This document shows positions 1-10,084 of a DNA stretch of 64,000 nucleotides, in pieces. The DNA comes from Adenophora triphylla var. japonica. Its lineage: Eukaryota; Streptophyta; Magnoliopsida; Asterales; Campanulaceae. Each line of letters opens with the position of its first letter. Position 1 is the first letter of the stretch. Below the pieces are notes generated by a model, which was not told the origin of the DNA, did no database searches, and saw only the letters and a list, made by a program, of their open reading frames with translations. The position numbers were made by a program, and so were the translations under genes. Location: contig JAFEMH010004904.1 in the NCBI GenBank assembly GCA_022495995.1, positions 122,868 through 186,867 of the forward strand, read 5' to 3'.

Positions 1-187
1 GTGGGCAGGTGGGTGGGTGGGGTGGGGTAGTTACAAAAAAATGATTAATTTTTTTTTTGGGGTGGGGTGGGTGGGGTAGGCAGGTGGGTGGGATAGTTAC
101 AAAAAATGATTAAAAAATTTTATTTTTTTGGGGTGGGGGGGTTGGTGGGTGGGGTGGAGTGGGGTAGGTAGGTGGGTGGGTGGGGTA
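1..187. repeat. G-rich tandem repeat, about 80-bp unit
   Basis: About two and a third copies of a unit of roughly 80 bases. Each unit has a run of GGGTGGGTGGGG type followed by a GTTACAAAAAATGATTAA segment and a T-run. The many GGG/GGGG tracts on the plus strand could form G-quadruplexes. The array is cut by the window start, so its full size is unknown. Confidence 0.75.
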
Positions 188-370
188 GTTATCAAACGAG
201 GTTGACAAAGTCCGTTAGTTTTTTTAACGACGTTAGTTAAAATTTTGGTCCAATACCTTATTTGAAATTAATTTTGAAAGTACGATACCTAAGTCAGTAA
301 CTAGTTAGTACGTTACCCTATTTGATAAAAAAGGAAAAATGAATTGAACAAATCCTCCAAAAATGGCGTG
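188..370. other. AT-rich flank left of E1, no gene seen
   Basis: AT-rich sequence without an ORF or a recognised repeat. It contains a short inverted motif around TTAACGACGTTAGTTAA and three spaced copies of a TACCTTA/TACCTAA/TACCCTA-like word. It abuts the truncated end of the E1 3' LTR at about 371. Confidence 0.5.
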
Positions 371-1569
371 GCGAACAACAATGACAAACAAGTGTGGAAA
401 AATGAATTTTATTAATTGAATAAGATTGTTACAACTTGTAGACCATTTGATAAGGGAGGCCATATCCCGAATACAGATTTCAAAACATATTACAACTGAA
501 AGGGATCTCTGCAAATAGTTAAGATGTGTCGCGTGACACAGAACATGCCTGGCCCGATGTGTCGCGTGACACATGATCCAACCAGGCAAGTTGTTTCGCG
601 TGACACAGGTTGCCCATCTGCAGAGATCTGCAGATTGAACATAGAAGGAATCAGAAACCAATACAGATCCAATTATGCAATCAATTCAGCTTCGGAAATT
701 AACAATTCAACAATAATTCAACCAAGGAGGTGTGGATATGGGAAGATCCACACTCCCTTGGGAATCAAACAATAATTGCAACAAATATCAACTCATGAAC
801 ATGCAATTAGACTAAACAAAATGATTAAACAGAGAGATTGCGATTGGATTTCAGTAAGCAAGACAGATGGAGTCGAATTACTGAATCAAATGAGAATATG
901 ATGCTTGAATTATGAAACTGACAAGATAAGGGAGAGAGGTAGGGAATTGGTGTGTTACCCTTGAAGATTCCACGAATCCTATACCAAGTCTGGTATAGAA
1001 CCCTTCAACAAGCAGCTTCTGAGACTTGGCTGAGCTGAGGAGGAATAATGGATGGTGGATCTAGATGGTAGTATGTGATTTGGATTGAATTGGAGGAGGA
1101 TTGGAGGGATTTTGGGTAGGAGAGAGAGAGAGGTATGGGTATTTGGCTCTGTGTGTTATGTTTGCAATTTGGCAGAGTAATAGTATGCAGAAGAGGGATC
1201 TAAATATGAGATGGGTAGGGTCTTATTTATAGGCTGCTGATAATGGTTAAGTTGTGTCGTACGACTTCTTACGTCCATTTTCCATGGCTCGAGATGTCGC
1301 ACGACTGAGCATGCCTATAATCGTTTCTGTCGCCAAAACCTGGTTCTGGAACATTCCAGGTTAATTCCCAAAATGTCCAAACTGATTTATTCCTTGTAGG
1401 TCCTTTTACTCGAGAAAAATACTTAAAAGTACTTCCTTCGCAAGAAACTTATGAAATGTTTCCGGAAGTCTCGGAATGGACCGGGAATTTACCAAAACTC
1501 CCCTTAGTGCAATTTTATCATATTAAAATGCACCTATAAAGGGTCGCGAATTGGATTGGCGTACTTACA
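371..1569 (-). repeat. E1 3' LTR, truncated
   Basis: Closely matches 14641-15837, differing by scattered substitutions and small indels. The LTR begins (minus strand) with TGTAAGTACGCC at 1569. The part equivalent to 14438-14640 is lost at the left edge. It contains TATAAATA on the minus strand (1224-1231), three 14-bp palindromes at 526-539, 559-572 and 593-606, and flanking inverted arms at 504-513 and 619-628. Confidence 0.9.
1224..1231 (-). promoter_or_regulatory. TATA box of E1 3' LTR
   Basis: TATAAATA on the minus strand, followed by AGACCCTACC, at the same place as in the 5' LTR (15492-15499) and in E2 (18831-18838). Its position in the LTR fits the core promoter of the element. Confidence 0.65.
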
Positions 1570-1612
1570 GAGCCCCTCGGCAACGTCACTTATGGAAGAA
1601 GTGAGGTTGTCG
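1570..1612 (-). promoter_or_regulatory. E1 polypurine tract and adjoining hairpin
   Basis: Read on the minus strand, the tract CCGAGGGGCTC abuts the TG start of the 3' LTR and is the likely plus-strand primer. Next to it lies a hairpin with 14-base arms at 1578-1591 and 1599-1612 and a 7-base loop. One position is mismatched and one pair is G-T. Equivalent hairpins sit beside the PPT of E2, E3 and E4. Confidence 0.7.
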
Positions 1613-1678
1613 ATAAGACAAGACCCAATCCTAATGAGCGGCTGGGGATGTGGCGGATGGCTGGATAATGATCGATGA

Positions 1679-1760
1679 GATCAAATGGCTGGACCTTTGG
1701 AGAAAAGATTCCTACGTATCCCTAGGAGGGAATCAAGACGGTCGTAGTTCAGACTATTCA
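1679..1760 (-). other. Conserved noncoding block between array and PPT
   Basis: A segment of about 65 bases with GGCTGGACC, then CCTACGTATCC, GGAATCAAG and CGTAGTTC. It recurs in E2 (33030-33100, inverted), E3 (39871-39935) and E4 (53757-53823). CTACG at 1712 and CGTAG at 1743 can pair. It is noncoding and conserved while its neighbours (the arrays) are not. Confidence 0.6.
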
Positions 1761-2677
1761 GAGGTGTCTGACCCAAATGAGACTGTTCGGAGGCGTCTGA
1801 ACCCGGTGGAAGACTGTTGGGAGGCGTCTGAACCCTGTGAAAGACTGTTGGGAGGCGTCTGAATCCTGAGAAAGACTGTTTGGAGGCATTTGAACCCAGC
1901 GAAAGACTATTTGGAGGCGTCTGAACCCTGTGAAAGACTGTTGAGAGGTGTCTGAACCCTGTGGAAGACTATTTGGGGGCGTCAGAACCCTGTGAAAGAA
2001 TATTTGGAGGCGTCTGAACCCTAGTGGAAGACTGTTGGGAGGCGTCTGAACCCTGTGAAAGACTGTTAGGAGGTGTCTGACCCTGTGAAAGACTGTTGGG
2101 AGGTATCTGAACCCTGTGGAAGACTGTTTGGAGGCGTCTGAACCCTATGAAAGACTGTTGGGATGTGTCTGAACCCTGTGAAAGACCATTTGGAGGCGTC
2201 TGAACCCTGTGAAAGACTATTGGGAGGTGTCTGAACCCTGTGAAAGACTATTTGGGTGCGTCTGAACCCTGTAAAAGACTATTTGGAGGTGTCTGAACCC
2301 TGGTGGAAGACTGTTAGGAGGCGTCTGAACCCTGTGAAAGACTATTGGGAGGTGTCTGAACCTTGTGGAAGACTATTTGGGGGCATCTGAAACCTGTGAA
2401 AGACTATTTGGAGGTGTCTGAACCCTGTGAAAGACTGTTGGGAGGCGTCTGAACCCTGGTGGAAGACTGTTGGGAGGCGTCTGAACCCTGTGGAAGACTG
2501 TTAAGAGGCATCTGACCCTGTGAAAGACTGTTGGGAGGTGTCTGAAACCTGTGGAAGACTATTTGGGGGCGTCTGAACCCTGGTGGAAGACTGTTGGGAG
2601 GCGTCTGAACCCTCTGGAAGACTGTTAGGAGGCGTTTGACCCTGTGAAAGATTGTTGGGAGGCGTCTGAACCCTGTG
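1748..2677. repeat. Tandem array A, 31-bp unit, about 30 copies
   Basis: About thirty units of close to 31 bases built on GTCTGAACCCTG, GAAAGACTG and TTGGGAGGC. Some units have one- or two-base indels and TTT/GTT variants. The array lies between the antisense ORF and the 3' LTR of E1. Tandem arrays in the 3' untranslated region of Tat-type elements are a described source of plant satellites; this one fits that pattern. Confidence 0.9.
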
Positions 2678-3512
2678 CTGTGCTTATCTGTAGCTGTCGG
2701 AGGAACTTAGACCACTATTGCTTGTTGATGAAGATTTGTTGGATTGCCGTTCGCGGGACGGTCTTTGTTGGCGATTGACTGACTTTGGGAGCTTTTGTCG
2801 GATAGGACATGAACTTTGCTGTTAGATTGCCATGGAAGATGGATTTTGCTGACGCTTTGGCGACGGGGCCGATGATCTTGATGAACATTACTGGGAGACT
2901 GCTAGATTTGAATTCTTTGTCTCGATTTTGGTTGAGGGACAGTCCTCAATGATTCGGCGATGCTCAGTTGATTATTGTACCTGCGGGGGAAACAACACTC
3001 CAAGCACTATATTTGACTACGCTACTCTGTTAGCACATTTTGAACTATATTAAACTATGTTAGCTTGATTGAATGAGTCTATCCACTTTAGGAAATGGGA
3101 TGGTGATTGAATGAAGGAAATATGATGATTGTATTGAATGATCGACTTTGCCGGGTTTGTACATGAGATGATGAAACTGTATCGGGTGAGTGTGTATAGT
3201 GATACATCGGGAAGAGTGAACCCTCTCCCGTGCATATGTGTGAGTGTGTGTGTATGGGAGGTGTATTGCAGCAACAGCGATTTGGAGAGTGCTCTGGAAA
3301 GGTAAACATGCAACAATTTTGCTGATGTCTGATATTGGCAAGATGTGTCGCCCGACATGCCATGCCTGCTTGGCAAGTTGTGTTGCACGACTGGAGGAAG
3401 CTCGTAACAGGCCCTTTTAACTCAGCTCTGAATTCATTTGCAGACACTGCCTTTTCAAGGGAAGAAAACCAGCAGCCCCAGTTTGATAGACAAGCAATTT
3501 CTTTGACAAAGA
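2678..3512. other. E1 noncoding region upstream of antisense ORF
   Basis: No convincing coding sequence. It holds a short GT-rich run (about 3238-3255) and, at about 3343-3395, a pair of degenerate copies of the LTR palindrome (GTGTCGCCCGACAT and GTGTTGCACGACTG). The segment near 3190-3240 (GTGTATAGTGATACAT followed by CTCTCCCGTGCA) has an inverted counterpart in E2 at about 31755-31810, so this is probably the promoter and leader region of the antisense ORF. Confidence 0.5.
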
Positions 3513-5101
3513 TTGGAACTTTCAACCACAATGGAGCATTATAACAGAGAAGTAGCTTCCCGGGAGCATCAATTTCACCAAGACTTTCTTGAAATTTCGA
3601 ATTTTCACCAGAAGCAACATAGGAATCTTATTGATAAGAGGTACAACATGCCATGTATTTGGTCTTTGAAAGACTGGAGGATTGACCGGGATTTGCTCCG
3701 GGCTGTGTCTGCTCTTGGGATTCGGAGCGACATGTCTTTACTTTGTCATAAAATGATTTGACGCCAACCATGGAGGATTTTAGAGCATTGATAGGCCTCA
3801 GTGAGGCGATGACTGTGGCATTTCCTCGGGACAGACGGTCGATTACGGAGCAGTTTTCTGATTTCTTAGGCTTGCCTGCAGATCAGGTATTGTTCATGAT
3901 TCTGGATGATGGGATTATAGATTTGACCCGGATGGCCAGGTTGCGCCTATCCAGTCCTGGGCTGTTCGACCTTTCTACCTCTCTAGACATATTTATGCTA
4001 TTCATCTTGTCGGCCCATTATTTATGAGGGTATATTGGAGTCTGTCCGGGTGCATTGCTGGAGATTGTCAGGAAACTCAGGGGTGATCGAGGTGTGGACC
4101 TTTGTCGAATCCGTCCTGGACAGGGGGAGATGGACATTGTACCATTGCTGCTGGCTGAGACATACCATGGTATTGATAGGCTGGCCGGAGGATCGGGTTT
4201 CATGGGTGCAGCCAGCCCCGGTTTGTTGTCCTTGTGGCTTTCTGAACGGTTGCGCTTGATCATGCCACTTCCAGAGGGTCAGACAGCTATGCCTTGGGTG
4301 ACAGGACAATGTAGAGTGTGGAGAGATGTGGATGTTGATAGCTGGCAGATGAGATTGACGCGGTACAGGACTGCAGGTCTGAGCTTCTGGATCCCGGCAT
4401 GGCGGCTACAGACCATGAGAGACATTCAGGACGGGTCAGTGGTAGTCAGGCTGCCAGGGTTGCAGGTATCTTCATTCTGTATCCCATCATTAGTGAGTAG
4501 GCAGTACCGGTACCCGCAGTAGATTGTTCGGGTTTTGAGAGAGAGGTTGATGACTGATGCTGTTCAGATGGACATGACTGAGCCCCAGACTATACAGTTT
4601 TTCAGCAGATCTTTTCTGGAGGGCTTCCTTCCCACATGGATGCTCCTTCGACAGGCCAGAGGGTTTACATTCTTGACCACCGAATATCTGATCTGGTATG
4701 AGGAGCAACAGGGTCCCGTGCAGTTGATGATAGAGGCTCGCCCCCGGGAATACCTTGGAGCAGATTACCTGACCAGTCGATCCTTCAGAGATATAGAGGC
4801 CCAGGGGAACCCAGATAATGTCACTGGTGATGTTGCGGAGGACTATCGGAGGGAAGAACTTCGGAGAGCTGCTATGAGAGATGATCCCGAGATGATAGCT
4901 CGCAGAGAGGCCTTGAGGCAAGAGAGGATTGCTAGGGCAGCCTTGAGGGAGACTGGTCTGATCGATCCGCCGGCTCACATTATACCCGAGCTAGGACGAG
5001 CTCAAACTGACTTATTTGACATTCCTAGGCCAAGGACCTCCCGGGGATCGAGGAAAAGGAAGAGTAGAGATGCAAGCTCGGGAGCGGGAACAAGCTCCTA
5101 G
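3513..5101 (+). pseudogene. E1 antisense ORF (DUF7745-like, Tat aORF), broken
   Basis: Encoded opposite to E1 pol and convergent with it. It is homologous along its length to the E2 antisense ORF (29900-31564). It begins with a basic/coiled segment (MEHYNREVASREHQF), then a domain with an LTPTMEDFRALIG motif near residue 85, several W-rich segments, a TTEYLIWYEEQQGP motif, and a charged R/E-rich tail ending in a RKRKSR-type basic cluster. This resembles the plant DUF7745 family seen in extra ORFs of Tat elements; I recognise it by eye only. A frameshift near 3758 and in-frame stops at about 4025 and at 4520-4522 disable it. The 4520 TAG stands where E2 has a Gln codon. The molecular role of this protein is not known. 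Confidence 0.75.
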
Positions 5102-5290
5102 ACACTTTATTGAGAGATAGGAGACATTTTTATTTGTATTTTGGGACAAAGATTATTGTATGGAACATGAGTATCCCTTGATTACTTATTGCAGACACAA
5201 ATAGATGTTAGAATTTTGAAAAATTATTGTTCTTATTTGCAGCAAGTTACATGAGTCAAAAGCAGGCCGTGCTTGAACTCATCAAAAAGA
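5102..5290 (+). other. E1 spacer after antisense ORF stop
   Basis: Matches, inverted, the E2 segment at about 29700-29890, including the word CTTGAACTCATCAAAAAG. It lies between the convergent antisense ORF and integrase and probably contains the 3' end of the antisense transcript. Homology stops at about 5290, where the large insertion begins. Confidence 0.6.
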
Positions 5291-5656
5291 TTTTATGCCT
5301 ATTTATTGGCTAAAATTGTTAATTATGATCATTCATTAATGAAGTACTTGGAAACAGATAATTTTTAATTGAGAATACAAAATTAATTAATATTTCGGCT
5401 GTAATTACTCCACATATATTACAAACATGATTAAACTCAAATTCAAATAATATTAATAGTCCCTGTTTGAGTACATTCCATTAAAAAATCTAAATAAAAA
5501 TGTGAAAATTTGAACAGTCCCAAGAATGTGAAAGGTTACTTTGTTGGCCTTTAAATCATCCATTTGACTGTCATTTCTGAATATGATAGCCATCTCCACA
5601 ATCAAACACCCTGCAAAAAACACAAAACACTTGGACTCATTTGCAGAATTCAAGCT

Positions 5657-5806
5657 ATGGACGTCATTTTCTCTACCTTTAGTTATCTACGATATGGAAG
5701 ATCTGACTGGACTATCAAAGTAAAAGTTGCTCGCAAGTATCAAATCAAGGAAACAAGAGACAAGAACTTACCTGAGAGTTTTGAACTGGTCCTGGTGGAC
5801 TTGGAG
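5657..5806 (+). pseudogene. RPA1-like OB-fold exon fragment
   Basis: An ATG at 5657 opens about 50 codons with the pattern GRSDWTIKVKVARKYQ and then FELVLVDLE. This matches the beginning of plant replication protein A large-subunit OB folds (WTIKVRVAR... ELVLVDE...). A GT follows GAG at 5807, so the exon may splice there; no further RPA sequence was found. RPA-like genes are often carried by plant Helitrons, which supports the reading of the host insertion. It is only a fragment, and the family call rests on motif resemblance. Confidence 0.55.
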
Positions 5807-6968
5807 GTACTAAAGTTTTCAACACATCTTTTCTTTCCATACTGTTATGTTATGCATTCACTCATAAGAAAAAAAAACTGACTTTTTTTATTAGAGAAGC
5901 AGAACTGAAGTCAGGGGTACAACTTTTTGTTTCAAGTAAATTTTAATTACCTGATTTTGTTTTAAGACATCTTTTGTTTAAACCTATGGATTCTTATGAA
6001 TGCTTATGTTTTTATGTTGGAATATGAATTCCAAGAAGAAAACTAAGATTTGTTTTGGTGATTAACGCTTATTTAATTTTCTATTTTTGTTTTAAAATTA
6101 CAGTTACAGTAGAGTAAGTAATAGATCAAAATCCTTTGTGAGGATGAAAAAGTACCATAAGAGGAAGCAATATCCTATAATCCTTCGTTAGCTCAAAGAG
6201 AAGCAGAACTGAAGTCAGGGGTACAAAACAAACTGAAGCTAATTTCAGATTACGCAAAAAAGCTTAGGCTTCAATGACTCATTTTCTATACTATAAACTA
6301 TACAAGCACTTAATGCATTTACCTTTAGACTTTTCTACTTCAAAAACTCATAAATGAAGGGGTGCAAAGGGAATAATGTAACAGAACAGCCTTAACCCCA
6401 AAAATGATGATGTATCTCCGGAAGCAATTTTTGCTTCTATTAAGTTAACTAACCGATTTACAGGCATCCTGCACAATGACTCAATTTTTATCATTCTTGC
6501 AACAAATATAAAGCTAAATAACAACGAAATCTACAGAGTAAGAAATACCACTCATGATAGTTTTCTACATTTAAGTACAAAAATGAGAAATGCAAAACTG
6601 AGACATATGAATTCAGACACATTACAAAGAGAATTAAACATGAATTGACTTTCCTTGAACTCAATTAAGTCAAAACTACAAACACATATAAAGTAGAATC
6701 TTTCATACCTTTCATCCATGCTTAAGCCTAGGAAATAATATCTCATTCATTCAAAAAACACAACAGTAAGAATACTATGAACTGTGCATTTAGTCATTTA
6801 CGATTTTGTAAGAGCTTATAATATTATTTAATATTAGGTTAAAAAAATGGACTCTTTATTTGAAATGGATGGAGTATACGAAAATATAACATTGATTCAA
6901 CAATGAAGTTGTTGTCCGCAATCAATTAAGAGATTTCATTAGGGAAATTTAAATCAGTGATTTCTTAC

Positions 6969-7189
6969 CTTGATTCAACTTGCAATCAAACCAACCATCC
7001 AAGGCATCACAAACAAAGCTGAAAATGCATGATCAATCAATCAACATTACACTCTCAGATATAATTCAGCTGATGTAATATGAGTTTCCAAAACAAGTTC
7101 TCACCTTATGAAATAGAGAATTGAAAAAAGCTCTTTGTTCGAAAAGCATATGGCAAAGGCAAAGCAATTCACGAGAACTCTAATGTATC
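6969..7189 (-). pseudogene. PIS1: Captured fragment of phosphatidylinositol synthase gene (two exons)
   Basis: Two minus-strand exons with intact splice signals: 7105-7189 (after CAG, before GTGAG) and 6969-7018 (after CAG, before GTAAG). They join in frame. The first encodes YIRVLVNCFAFAICFSNKEL plus LFSILYFI, the second SFVCDALDGWFDCKLNQ. This matches the N-terminal part of plant CDP-diacylglycerol-inositol 3-phosphatidyltransferase (known pattern GYMRVLLNC... CDAVDGWVARRFNQ), a membrane enzyme of phosphatidylinositol synthesis. The CDP-alcohol phosphotransferase signature DGxxAR is changed to DGWFDC, so even the fragment is decayed. The rest of the gene is absent. Confidence 0.8.
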
Positions 7190-7580
7190 CTGAAAGCCAA
7201 TATAAAAAGCATTTCAACAAACTTGCTGATCAATGGCTGAATCAGTGATATGAAAAGAAACAACAGCCTAATGCAGGCAAAACCTTAGGCATAATGGTGA
7301 GTTTTTTTCGACTATAACTAATTTTCAAGCAATTTAAGGAGTGTTAATATATACACGGCATACACACATGATTCTCCAAGTGTTGTACTAAATAACCAAC
7401 TCATTGAGGCAATAGAAGCATGGAGGGAAACAAACAATTCTATGACCCAAGAATAAAAACAGATCAAAATCTTTTAACTTCTTGGAAGAAGGGAGTAATT
7501 GGCTTCTACAAATAGTATGCTAAAGCAGCTACCCAGAACGTGCAACTAACAGAGAAAGCTAAGTTAAGAGTATTAGGCAC

Positions 7581-7870
7581 CTTGTAAGTATTCACACCGT
7601 CCTCAACTGCTCTTTCAAGATCATCCAATATGCTATCAATTCTCCCTCGCAGGACTACGGTAGTCACAGAGTTTCCACCTTCATCGTTCTTTACAACTGT
7701 GACCTAAACATACAAGTAAGCCATGACTAGAAGGAAATAAAAAGAGAAACGAAAATCAAATATGATTAAAAAACCATGCTGTTGCTCCATACCCTAGCTC
7801 CACCAATTTCCTCGACTGAAATATAATCGACATATCCAAGATCATCTGGGCTAGGCGTGCCAAGCTTCAA
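7581..7870 (-). pseudogene. CCT8: Captured fragment of CCT8 (TCP-1 theta chaperonin) gene
   Basis: Two minus-strand exons, 7793-7870 and 7581-7703, separated by an 89-bp intron with GT at 7792-7791 and AG before 7703. Joined, they encode LKLGTPSPDDLGYVDYISVE plus EIGGAR, then VTVVKNDEGGNSVTTVVLRG and a segment with DSILDDLERAVEDGVNTYK. This matches the middle/apical part of the theta subunit of the cytosolic CCT chaperonin, which folds actin, tubulin and other proteins. Only about 67 codons are present. It lies 390 bp from the PIS1 fragment in the same orientation, so a read-through could give a chimeric transcript. Confidence 0.85.
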
Positions 7871-8659
7871 CTGTTGTTACCATTAAGAAAAATATGTAAG
7901 CAAAGCAAGAGTTCAAAAACATTCAGTGAGGCATGAATGCATTAGAATATGCTTACAAGATCACAGTTCTCAAACTTGCAAAGAGTTCCAATGCAAAATA
8001 ATAGATGAGAGTAAGAGGGGTCAATTTTGCAGAATTCAAGCTACCACCGACCAATAACAAGAAAACTAATTCTTTAATTAGGAGAATCCTGAGTCTCTTC
8101 CATATCAAAACAATATAGGAACTGAAGAATGTCTGTGTGACAGTATCCAAATCCTACCTAGGCCAAGTGTTAAAATAGAAACTGTTGTAATCTACAAGGT
8201 CATTTCATGTGCTTCTCCATAATCTCACTGCTATATTACAGAGTCCAGCTTTTACCTTTCACCATCAAGATGACTATTTTAGGGACAAATATCTGACTTG
8301 GATTTACTTAGTCTCCTTTATAAACAGCATAAAAGTATTATCCATGCAAGTTTCTACATATTTTTCAAACACAAGCAATCATCACCAATATTTCACTTTA
8401 GAAAATGGTCAAACTGACTTTTAAATATGACTCTTTGTAAGAGCTAGACTAAGTTAAGTTGTAAATTAAATGTAAGGAATAATTCCATGAGTATTTGTAC
8501 CATGAGCAACAGCACAGTGAGGCATGAAAGCATTAGTCTCCTTTATAAAAGACATAAAAGTATTATCCCATTACATAATTACTGAAAATTAAAAAAAAAT
8601 ATTTTTCTTTAGATTCCTAAATAAATGTGAAGATATGTAGTTATTATTTAGGTCTATAT
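7871..8659. other. Insertion interior without recognised gene
   Basis: AT-rich sequence with short spurious ORFs only. The sequence resembles intron. The word AGGCATGAA(A/T)GCATTAG occurs twice (about 7928 and 8520), suggesting a local duplication. Confidence 0.4.
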
Positions 8660-8910
8660 AAAAATTGTAAAAAAAAATCAGATCCATATAAAACAAAATT
8701 TCTTATTATCAGATCTGAGTTTAGATCTTAAGAAATTTTCAAAAAACATTGCAAAAAAAAAAACCAGATTCATATAAAACAAAAATCATTATTATCAGAT
8801 CTGAGTTTAGATCTTAAGAAATTTGCATAAAAATTTGTAAAAAAATCTGATCCATATAAAAAAAATCGATAATATAAGATCTGAGCTACGATCTTAAGAA
8901 ATTTCCAAAA
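8660..8910. repeat. AT-rich tandem repeat, about 85-bp unit, three copies
   Basis: Three diverged units, each with (C)AGATCCATATAAA, TATCAGATCTGAGTTTAGAT (or a close variant) and CTTAAGAAATTT, starting near 8677, 8764 and 8845. This lies within the composite insertion. No function is visible. Confidence 0.75.
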
Positions 8911-9139
8911 AAAAATAAAACCAATCAAAAAATTCTTAATCGATCTGGGTAATTTGACACTATTCTACATGGATATACTTACACAAGAACAAAATAATGA
9001 TTGAATTTTCATTGTTTTACAATAAAAATGGAACAAAATGAAAGGATTATTGAAAATTACCATAAACAAAAAGGCGCTTTGAAATTATTGTATTGATGAG
9101 CTCAGATTTGAGAGCTTTACCCAACTAATGTCGCCGAAT

Positions 9140-9245
9140 TACATTGTTTTTAGAGAGAGAATTGAGATGGAGCGGCCTTTTGAGAGAGAGAGAATGAAGA
9201 TGGTGCGGCGTTTTTAGAGAGAGATAATTGAGATGGAGCGCCGCT
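9140..9245. repeat. GA-rich short tandem repeat
   Basis: Three units of about 35-45 bases with GAGAGAGA, ATTGAGATGGAGCG or AATGAAGATGGTGCG. On the minus strand it reads as a CT-rich leader, and it may be the 5' untranslated end of a captured gene. Confidence 0.5.
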
Positions 9246-9969
9246 GACAAGAGGGAGTAATATCTAGGGTTAGGGGTTGAAGAAGTATTAGTAATATATT
9301 TGATGGGTTTTGTCTTAAAAATGGGTTAAATTTGGCCCAATTATAAATGATCTTTCTAATAAAAGTGTAAAATGGGTTTGAATTAATAATGGAAGCATAA
9401 TTATTTTTTAATGTCAACATTTTTTTGAGAAATAAACAATCAAAAAAATTATTTATGCGAACTCTACTTTTTAAACTAATATATGTCAGTATATTTATAT
9501 TTGAAATTTCAATGTTGGCATCTTCTTGAAAAGGCCTATATTTAGTCATGGACAATTGTACGTTGCGTTGTCGAGGGTCACAAATCGACATGGATTGAGG
9601 ATAGTAATGTGTGATGAAGATGGAAACGCCACCAATAAAACGACAAATGTTGTCTATAAGAAAAATTTTCAAAATTTGTAATATTATTTAGTATTTGATA
9701 TACTTATATAAGTAACTCTTTCATTAATGCCATGTTTCTTAATTACATGAATGTTCATTACAATATGAACTTTTTTGGTTGGGTTCCTATTTATGAAAAA
9801 AGCGTTTTGTCGTACGTTTTAACTCACGGGTGGCATACTAGTTAACTTATAATGAATCTTTGAAAAGCTTCGGAGCTGTAATCAAAACACATTTTGGCAA
9901 ACATGAAATCACCATTTATTTTGACAAGATTAGAGGTTTTGTAGCATTTTAGACCGAATCACAAGTGGT

Positions 9970-10030
9970 TACTTACGTTCCCCTTTTGCAAAGAGAACTA
10001 AGGGGCTCAGGTCTCCGTAGTTCGACTCAA
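9970..10030 (-). promoter_or_regulatory. Conserved hairpin block between pol and antisense ORF (E1)
   Basis: TTACGTTCCCC and AAGGGG, then CTCAGGTCTCCGTAGTTCGA. The outer CTACG-type and CGTAG words and the inner CCCCTT/AAGGGG can pair. Equivalent blocks lie at 17104-17156, 29542-29600, 44922-44975, 45458-45510 and 60174-60234, always downstream of INT. The block sits between two convergent ORFs, so a role in transcript 3'-end formation or RNA structure is possible (inference). Confidence 0.6.
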
Positions 10031-10084
10031 TTAACTTTTGTGTTTAAGAAAGGAAAGATAGAAGAGGGACATGGTGCAACCCTA

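Larger units (their letters stand above)
5291..9841. mobile_element. 4.5-kb composite insertion, Helitron-like, in E1
   Basis: The E1/E2/E3 homology is interrupted between ATCAAAAAGA (ends 5290) and TTAACT (starts 9842); in E3 the corresponding bases are contiguous (about 44780-44800). The inserted DNA is AT-rich and carries pieces of at least three unrelated genes with their introns: an RPA-like exon (plus), and PIS1 and CCT8 exons (minus). Its right end reads CACGGGTGGCATACTAG followed by T, like a Helitron 3' end (CTRR before T). No clear 5' TC end, strong terminal hairpin or Rep/helicase gene is visible, and the word TCTATACTATAAAC at about 6285 could mark an internal Helitron start. A Pack-MULE is less likely because no terminal inverted repeats or 9-bp duplication are seen. 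Confidence 0.65.

Noticed and set aside
1748..2677. CRISPR-like or coding repeat array
   Set aside because: Contiguous 31-bp monomers with no spacers and frequent indels, so neither a CRISPR nor a repeat protein.
9214..9672. 152-codon minus-strand ORF in the composite insertion
   Set aside because: AT-rich, Ile/Asn/Phe-biased translation, with no recognisable motif or splice support.
5291..9841. Pack-MULE instead of Helitron-like insertion
   Set aside because: No long terminal inverted repeats and no 9-bp duplication were found at the two edges. Not fully excluded.
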